Shown: one piece after another, positions 41,695-46,068 of the stretch
How positions within the stretch are numbered: position 1 is the stretch's first letter
How the letters are laid out: every line of letters starts with the position of its first letter
NCBI GenBank assembly: GCA_045649455.1
Contig: JAZRPV010000040.1
Coordinates: 1 to 46,068 of the forward strand
Length of the DNA: 46,068 nt
Direction of reading: 5' to 3'
DNA from: JAEDES01 sp045649455
Lineage (GTDB): Bacteria; Bacillota_I; Bacilli_A; RF39; UBA660
Made by a program: the position numbers and the translations under genes
The notes under the pieces: model-generated
Told to the model about the DNA's origin: nothing
The model's database searches: none
Seen by the model: only the letters and a program-made list of their open reading frames with translations

Positions 41695-42834
41695 ATGAGA
41701 AAACAAGTAGAAAAAGATAATTTAAGATTAATGGTATTTAAAAGTGCCGATGACCTAGGAAACAAAATAGATGAACATCTATTAAAAATGTATAATTTAG
41801 ATAAAGAAAAATATACATTTATTACCCCTATAAAAGAAAACTTCTTTGAAGATGGACATTTCAAAATAGAAATAAATGAAACAGTAAGAGGAAAAGATCT
41901 ATTCCTCCTAACCGACATAGGTAACTATTCATTAGAATATAAACTAAGAGGGGCAATTAATCATACCAGTCCGAATGATTTAATGATGGAGTTAAAAGAT
42001 GGTATTGGAGCTTGCAATTTCCATGCTAAGAATATTAACATCATCATGCCACTTCTATATGCCGGAAGACAACATCGAAGAAATACTCGTGAAAATTTAA
42101 TGTGTGGAATGATGCTACATGAAATTGATACTATGAGTAGAATCAAAAGTTTTATAACATTTGATGCTCATGATCAAGGTGTAGAACATGCTATTCATAA
42201 TATGGAGTTTGATAACTTCTATCCAACAAATACTATATTAGAAAATTTCATTAATGATATGAGTATGAATCGATTAAAGAAAATAGTTTTTGTCGCTCCA
42301 GATAATGGTGCAACAGGAAGAAGAAATGTTTATTTAAATTCTTTTAATTCAAAATATATTCATCGTGAAGCAGGAAGTTTTGTTAAACAAAGAGATTATA
42401 ATAATTTAGTTGATGGGAAATATCCAATTATTGGACATGACTACTGTGGTAATGAAGAATTAGATGGATTCACTGCTTTAGTAAGTGATGACATGATTTC
42501 ATCAGGTGGTTCAATGTTTGATGTTATTGATGAATTGAAAAAACGTGGTGTTAAATACATCTACATTGCTGTAACTTATGCATTGTTTACAAAAGGAATT
42601 GATGAATTCCAAAAATACTATGACGAAGGAAAATTTGATGGATTATATACAACAAATCTTTCATATATCCCAGAAGAATATAAGAAAGCTAAATGGTTAC
42701 ATGTATGTGATTGCTCAAAAGATGTTGCAGAAATAATCTATAATATTCATAATGATTTATCTATTTCAGATATATTAAGAGATAAGTCATATCCAGTAAG
42801 ATTACTTGAAAAGAAATTTGAAAAGAAACAATAA
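41695..42834 (+). CDS. prs: Ribose-phosphate pyrophosphokinase (PRPP synthetase)
   Basis: Prs makes PRPP from ribose-5-phosphate and ATP. The 379-residue protein is longer than the usual ~315 because of inserts in both halves, as in the clade with a divergent sequence. The family blocks are still clear: RQHRRNTRENLMCGMMLHEI, FITFDAHDQGVEHAI, FVAPDNGATGRRNVYL, and FTALVSDDMISSGGSMFD with the PRPP loop. It supplies PRPP to nucleotide salvage and may also feed the phosphoribosyltransferase-like gene at 12941. AAGGAG precedes the ATG by nine bases. Confidence 0.9.
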   Translation: MRKQVEKDNLRLMVFKSADDLGNKIDEHLLKMYNLDKEKYTFITPIKENFFEDGHFKIEINETVRGKDLFLLTDIGNYSLEYKLRGAINHTSPNDLMMELKDGIGACNFHAKNINIIMPLLYAGRQHRRNTRENLMCGMMLHEIDTMSRIKSFITFDAHDQGVEHAIHNMEFDNFYPTNTILENFINDMSMNRLKKIVFVAPDNGATGRRNVYLNSFNSKYIHREAGSFVKQRDYNNLVDGKYPIIGHDYCGNEELDGFTALVSDDMISSGGSMFDVIDELKKRGVKYIYIAVTYALFTKGIDEFQKYYDEGKFDGLYTTNLSYIPEEYKKAKWLHVCDCSKDVAEIIYNIHNDLSISDILRDKSYPVRLLEKKFEKKQ

Positions 42835-42837
42835 TTT

Positions 42838-42846
42838 TGGTATAAT
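42838..42846 (+). promoter_or_regulatory. Extended -10 promoter for the metallopeptidase gene
   Basis: TGGTATAAT begins four bases after the prs stop and 55 bases before ATG 42901. Two ribosome-like sites follow (AAAGGTGAG at 42861 and GAGGTGA at 42890); only the second is correctly placed. Confidence 0.5.
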
Positions 42847-42900
42847 ATCCTTGTTATATTAAAGGTGAGAGTTAATATAATAATATAATGAGGTGACTAA

Positions 42901-43569
42901 ATGTTTTATGGAATTTTAATTATAAGTCTTATTATTACATTATCTGCTCAAGCATTTGTATCAACGACTTATAGTAAAACTAAGAAAATAAAAAATATAA
43001 ATAATTTAACAGGATGTGAAGTTGCAAGACAAATTCTAGATAACAATGGATTATCAAATGTAAAAGTTGTTGAGACTCCAGGAAGTTTATCTGATCATTA
43101 TGATCCAAGAAGTAAAGTAGTGAGATTATCAAGTGAAGTATATCATTCGCCATCAATTGCATCAGTTGCAGTTGCAGCTCATGAATGTGGGCATGCTATT
43201 CAAGATAAAGATAAATATATTTTTATGAATATCAGATCATCAATTGTTCCACTAGTGAACTTTGCATCATATGCTGGATATTTTGCAATTGTTATTGGTT
43301 TTATGGCATCAGCAATGAATCTTGTATGGATTGGTATTATTATGGAATGTATAATATTATTATTCCAATTAGTAACATTACCTGTTGAATTTAATGCATC
43401 AAGTAGAGCATTAAAACAAATTAAACAATTAAATTTCTTAGACAAAAAAGAATATCGAAAAGGTCGTAAGATGTTAACAGCTGCTGCAATGACATATGTA
43501 GCATCAGTTGCAACAACTATTCTAGAAATATTTAGATTAGTTCTTATGGCTAATAGAAGAAATGATTAA
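42901..43569 (+). CDS. YugP-like membrane zinc metallopeptidase
   Basis: The protein has 222 residues. One N-terminal membrane segment (about 2-20) precedes a soluble part with AVAAHECGHAIQD (HExxH-type HECGH at about 93). Two further membrane segments (about 121-165) and one near the end (about 195-215) complete the Zn_peptidase_2 (YugP) pattern. The LSDHYDPRSKVVRLSSEVY and LPVEFNASSRALKQ blocks are conserved in the family. Substrates are not known. GAGGTGAC precedes the ATG. Confidence 0.92.
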   Translation: MFYGILIISLIITLSAQAFVSTTYSKTKKIKNINNLTGCEVARQILDNNGLSNVKVVETPGSLSDHYDPRSKVVRLSSEVYHSPSIASVAVAAHECGHAIQDKDKYIFMNIRSSIVPLVNFASYAGYFAIVIGFMASAMNLVWIGIIMECIILLFQLVTLPVEFNASSRALKQIKQLNFLDKKEYRKGRKMLTAAAMTYVASVATTILEIFRLVLMANRRND

Positions 43570-43594
43570 GTATTTCAATATGAAATACTTTTTT
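43568..43594 (+). terminator. Terminator after the metallopeptidase gene
   Basis: AAGTATTTC / GAAATACTT stem with AATAT loop and T-run, starting in the stop codon. Confidence 0.8.
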
Positions 43595-43605
43595 CTTTGT
43601 TATTA

Positions 43606-43614
43606 TGTTATAAT
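43606..43614 (+). promoter_or_regulatory. Extended -10 promoter for the MYG1 gene
   Basis: TGTTATAAT lies 25 bases before ATG 43639; AGAGGGAT is the ribosome site. Confidence 0.6.
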
Positions 43615-43638
43615 ATAAAAAGAAAAGAGGGATACTAG

Positions 43639-44571
43639 ATGATGAAATTAGTAAATGATATAAAAGAAGCAAACTGTATAACTCATGGTGGTACAATGCA
43701 TGCAGATGAAGTTTTTGCAACAGCTTTTCTAGAAATGTATTTAAATGATATAAAAGTATATAGAACAATGGAAGTAAATCCCGATGAATTTCCAAAAGAA
43801 GTATTAATTTATGATATTGGTAGAGGGATATTTGATCATCATCAATCAGATGCTTTAAAAAGAGAAAATGGAATAACATATTCATCTTTTGGATTACTAT
43901 GGAAGACATTTGGATTAGATTATTTAAAAAGAAGAAATGTCGAAAATCCTGAAGATGTCTTTGAATCAATAGAAAAAGATTTTGTCATTGGAATAGATGC
44001 AGATGATAATGGAATATTTCCAAAAATAGAAACAGATGGTACATATAAAATAAAAACATTACCAAATATAATTAAATTATTTAATCCATCATATCAAAGT
44101 GAAGACGATTCAAATGAACAATTTATAAAAGCAGTAGCTTTTGCAAAAATTATTTTACAAGAAGAAATAAAAAGTATCATTGGAAAGACAAAAGCTAAAT
44201 ATAGAGTAATAGAACATTACAATAAAACAGAAAATAATATATTAGTATTAGATGAATATATGCCGTATGAAGAAACACTTCTAACTATAGATGAATCAAA
44301 GAAAATAGATTTTGTTGTATTCCCATCAAATAGAGGTGGATATAATGTTAAAGCAGTTCCAAATAGTTTTGAAGATAAATCATTTAGAAAGAATTTTCCA
44401 GAAGAGTGGGCAGGATTAACAAATGAAAAACTAGAAGAAACTTCTGGTGTTATAGGAGCAAGATTTTGTCATAATACAAGATTCTTATTAAGCTGTAATT
44501 CTTTAGAAGCAGCTTATCAATTAATTGACAAAGCCTTGTCGTCTGATATCAATAAAAATATTGACTTATAA
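43639..44571 (+). CDS. MYG1/UPF0160-family metal-dependent hydrolase
   Basis: The protein has 310 residues, the standard length. The family signature is THGGTMHADEVFATAFL near the N-terminus (His and Asp metal ligands), then YDIGRGIFDHHQ (DHH-like), IGIDADDNGIFP, and GLTNEKLEETSGVIGARFCH close to the C-terminus. Eukaryotic MYG1 is a 3'-5' RNA exonuclease, and the bacterial proteins are in the DHH-like phosphoesterase group. Bacterial function is not established. It has its own promoter. Confidence 0.9.
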   Translation: MMKLVNDIKEANCITHGGTMHADEVFATAFLEMYLNDIKVYRTMEVNPDEFPKEVLIYDIGRGIFDHHQSDALKRENGITYSSFGLLWKTFGLDYLKRRNVENPEDVFESIEKDFVIGIDADDNGIFPKIETDGTYKIKTLPNIIKLFNPSYQSEDDSNEQFIKAVAFAKIILQEEIKSIIGKTKAKYRVIEHYNKTENNILVLDEYMPYEETLLTIDESKKIDFVVFPSNRGGYNVKAVPNSFEDKSFRKNFPEEWAGLTNEKLEETSGVIGARFCHNTRFLLSCNSLEAAYQLIDKALSSDINKNIDL

Positions 44572-44606
44572 AAATCAAGAGTTTATGATTATAACGAGGT
44601 GGCACA

Positions 44607-45167
44607 ATGTATTATAATCCTAAGAAAGAATTAATTAAAAATGTTGTTACAATAACTTTCATTTTAGCAATAGCTGTTGTATCAACTTATTATATATATA
44701 ATGAATTTGATCATTCAGAAATAGTAGACTATTCATCTGAATCATTAGATATAACATTTAAAGAAGAAAAGGGAGATGAAATTAATATTACAAATGTATC
44801 TCCTGTAACTGATTCAGTTGGTTTATCTTCTAAAGCTCATACAATTACAATTAAAAACAATCTAACTGAGGAAGCTAAATTCATTATAAAAATATCAGAT
44901 AATATTGAAAAAATGGTTAAAGATGAATGTCAAGAATATTTAATACCAAAAGAGGATATTAAAATTTCAATTAGATATTCATCTGGTCAAACAGAAATAT
45001 ATAACTTATCAGAAATAGATGATGAAATTTTAGTGGTAGGAAAATTAAAACCATTAGATTCAGAAAAATATACAATTAGAACATGGATTAGTAATGAAAG
45101 TTCATTACCAATGGGAAGTTCTCTTCATTACCATGGTTTAATTGAAGTAGAGGAGAAGAGTGAATAA
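44607..45167 (+). CDS. Single-span membrane protein with extracellular beta-rich domain
   Basis: I do not recognise the family of this 186-residue protein. One membrane segment spans about residues 12-31. The extracellular part is beta-rich (NITNVSPVTDSVGLSSKAHT, TIKNNLTEEAKFIIKIS), similar to an Ig-like or TasA-like strand order with a final SSLHYHGLIEVEE. The gene's end overlaps the start of yceD, so it is co-transcribed with yceD-rpmF. GAGGTGG precedes the ATG. Confidence 0.65.
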   Translation: MYYNPKKELIKNVVTITFILAIAVVSTYYIYNEFDHSEIVDYSSESLDITFKEEKGDEINITNVSPVTDSVGLSSKAHTITIKNNLTEEAKFIIKISDNIEKMVKDECQEYLIPKEDIKISIRYSSGQTEIYNLSEIDDEILVVGKLKPLDSEKYTIRTWISNESSLPMGSSLHYHGLIEVEEKSE

Positions 45168-45168
45168 T

Positions 45169-45654
45169 ATGGAAATAGATTACAGTTTATTATTAAGTGG
45201 AATTAAAAATGAAATTTCTATTTCTAATACTTATACAATTCCAAAAGAATATTTTGAATCAACTGATGTTCTAGCATTAAATGACATTACTGTAGAAGGT
45301 AGAATTTATCTTGGACCATCAGAAGATGATATAGATGAATTGATTGAGTATATTGACTGCAAAATAAGTGGAGAAATGACAATTGCAGATTCTATTTCTT
45401 TAGAACCTATAGAGTATCATTTTGAGACAGAATATGACGATATTATTGAAGAAAATTGCAAAAAAAGTGAAAATACACTTGATATATTTCAATTTTTGTG
45501 GGAAAATATTGTCCTAGAGGTCCCCTTACAGTTTACTAAGGTTAAAGATCTCAGTGAATTTCATGGGGATGGATGGAAGTTAATTAGTGAAGACGAACTA
45601 AAAACTTCAAACAATCCGTTTAATGATTTATTAAAAGATTTTGAAGAGGAGTGA
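45169..45654 (+). CDS. yceD: YceD-like protein (DUF177), partner of ribosomal protein L32
   Basis: The 161-residue protein lies directly upstream of rpmF, the conserved position of yceD. The matches are weak but in the right order: VLALNDITVEGRIYLG, IDCKISGEMTIADSISLEPI, TLDIFQFLWENIVLEVPL and DGWKLISEDE with the final NPFNDLLKDF typical of DUF177. YceD is linked to 23S rRNA/ribosome assembly in other bacteria. The start is uncertain: ATG 45169 has a distant AGGAG, GTG 45160 a nearer one; both are compatible with overlap with the membrane-protein gene. Confidence 0.8.
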   Translation: MEIDYSLLLSGIKNEISISNTYTIPKEYFESTDVLALNDITVEGRIYLGPSEDDIDELIEYIDCKISGEMTIADSISLEPIEYHFETEYDDIIEENCKKSENTLDIFQFLWENIVLEVPLQFTKVKDLSEFHGDGWKLISEDELKTSNNPFNDLLKDFEEE

Positions 45655-45661
45655 TTATAAT

Positions 45662-45871
45662 ATGATGAAATTAGACATTCAAATGTTCGCAGTTCCTTTC
45701 CGTAAAGTATCAAAAACAAGAAAGAGAATGAGAAGAAGTCACAATGCTATGGAAGTTCCTGGTATGGCAAAATGTCCAAGTTGTGGTGAAATGATTAAAC
45801 CACACAGAGTTTGTCCAAAATGTGGAAACTACAAAGGAAATAAAGTAGTAGAAGTAAAAGAAGCTGAATAA
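45662..45871 (+). CDS. rpmF: Large-subunit ribosomal protein L32 with unusual N-terminal extension
   Basis: The protein has 69 residues. The mature L32 part is obvious: AVPFRKVSKTRKRMRRSH, then a zinc-binding CPSCGEMIKPHRVCPKCG. Ordinary L32 starts M-AVPxRK, but here the only well-placed ribosome site (GAGGAG, ten bases upstream) points to ATG 45662, giving MMKLDIQMFAVPFRK. The inner ATG at 45683 (MFAVPFRK) has no ribosome site. The extension MKLDIQMFA resembles the sequence at the start of Bacillota L27 and of phage head proteins (K-x-N-L-Q-x-F-A) that the protease Prp removes. Cleavage after FA would leave VPFRK. Confidence 0.92.
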   Translation: MMKLDIQMFAVPFRKVSKTRKRMRRSHNAMEVPGMAKCPSCGEMIKPHRVCPKCGNYKGNKVVEVKEAE

Positions 45872-45888
45872 TTCGGTTTCTTTTTTTT
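45857..45888 (+). terminator. Terminator overlapping the rpmF stop
   Basis: AAAGAAGCTGAA pairs with TTCGGTTTCTTT (two G-U) around TAA, the stop codon itself being in the loop; eight T in all follow the C. Confidence 0.8.
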
Positions 45889-45936
45889 ATCTTCTAGACA
45901 TAAAAATAGAAAAGTGATACACTTATCTAGAAGATA
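45888..45936 (+). repeat. Nested inverted repeat before the pilin gene
   Basis: TATCTTCTAGA (45888-45898) and TCTAGAAGATA (45926-45936) are exact complements. Inside the 27-base loop is a smaller hairpin (AAGTG / CACTT, 45912-45924). The 3' arm abuts the GGTG ribosome site of the GTG start at 45949. Confidence 0.7.
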
Positions 45937-45948
45937 GGTGATATAGAA

Positions 45949-46068
45949 GTGAGATTTATAAAAAATAAAAAAGGATTTACGTTAGTAGAATTGTTAGTGG
46001 CAATAACAATTCTAGGAATAATTATGGTAATAGCATTACCACAATTAAGCAATATTCAAAATAACAAT
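45949..46068 (+). CDS. Type IV pilin/pseudopilin-like prepilin, 5' part only
   Basis: The 40 residues in the window start KNKKGFTLVELLVAITILG after a short basic leader (MRFI). This is the class III signal of prepilins: cleavage by prepilin peptidase after G9, N-methylation of F, Glu at +5, then a hydrophobic spine (IIMVIALPQLSNIQ). ComGC-type competence pseudopilins and type IVa pilins share it; the rest of the gene lies outside. The GTG start follows AGATAGGTG. Confidence 0.9.
   Translation, partial: MRFIKNKKGFTLVELLVAITILGIIMVIALPQLSNIQNNN

Noticed and set aside
42888..42896. Two-codon frame ATG-AGG-TGA before the metallopeptidase gene
   Set aside because: It overlaps the ribosome site of the real gene and lacks its own ribosome site at proper spacing.
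45641..45661. Earlier start of rpmF at 45641 giving KRSDYNMMKLD
   Set aside because: It would begin inside yceD at a non-ATG codon before the ribosome site GAGGAG; ATG 45662 is well spaced from that site.
1..46068. CRISPR array as partner of the dual-HEPN protein
   Set aside because: No regularly spaced repeats of 20-40 bases were seen anywhere in the window.
1..46068. TGA read as tryptophan (Mycoplasma-type code)
   Set aside because: All conserved tryptophans checked are TGG, and TGA is a natural stop at the end of yceD.
1..46068. Insertion sequence, integrase or tRNA gene at the borders of the islands
   Set aside because: No transposase or recombinase motif and no tRNA-like T-loop sequence was found near 11640, 22200 or 24940.

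Overview
The window is a strongly AT-rich chromosomal segment of a low-GC Gram-positive bacterium (Bacillota). It reads with the standard code: TGG is used for tryptophan, and TGA ends the gene just before rpmF. The organism has a peptidoglycan wall (ftsI, mraY, ftsW, a FemAB-type transferase, a GH25/LysM hydrolase). Short intergenic gaps, GGAGG/GGTGA ribosome sites, extended -10 promoters (TGnTATAAT) and simple hairpin terminators that often overlap stop codons fit an uncultured, compact gut-type member of the Bacilli (RF39/Erysipelotrichia-like). The species assignment is inference. I see no rRNA, tRNA, CRISPR array or transposase, and no stretch of more than about 260 bases without a gene or gene remnant.

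Region 1 (1-10,800) is a scattered division/cell-wall cluster: ftsI/pbp2 and mraY, interrupted by a membrane Ig-like protein, a GT2-TPR glycosyltransferase and a coiled-coil protein. It is followed by two transglutaminase-fold proteins, a SipW-type surface protein and a small unknown protein. Region 2 (10,960-22,220) is a surface-polymer locus: an initiating phosphoglycosyl transferase, then an island bracketed by two identical 28-bp terminators. The island holds tagD, a PHP phosphoesterase, a phosphoribosyltransferase-like protein, LicD, a Stealth phosphotransferase, Wzy, Wzx, an ATP-grasp ligase, a BCCT transporter and a PIG-L deacetylase with a discoidin-like tail. It has phosphate-linking enzymes but no classical glycosyltransferase, so it probably makes a phosphodiester-rich, decorated polymer.

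Region 3 (22,221-24,937) is a 2.7-kb accessory insert bounded by a 105-bp direct repeat of the 5' end of ftsW. The left copy is a dead 34-codon ftsW remnant. The insert encodes a YaaC-like protein and an AIPR-family (abortive infection) protein. The AIPR gene has its own promoter and a long leader hairpin that buries its ribosome site. This is the best candidate for an undescribed system, probably anti-phage.

Region 4 (24,960-35,970) holds ftsW, a YitT-type membrane protein, an unknown protein, a divergent pair (a large protein with two HEPN-type R-x4-H motifs, and dinD), a zinc-ribbon membrane protein, a FemAB transferase, a purine permease, a HAD nucleotidase and a second SipW-type surface protein. 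Region 5 (36,040-46,068) is mostly housekeeping: a DUF3419/BtaA-like protein, two FAD proteins, a GH25-LysM-GH25-like hydrolase, prs, a YugP-like metallopeptidase, MYG1, a membrane protein, yceD-rpmF and the start of a type IV pilin-like gene at the window edge. Ribosomal protein L32 carries an N-terminal extension that looks like the Prp-protease cleavage motif known from L27 and phage capsid proteins.
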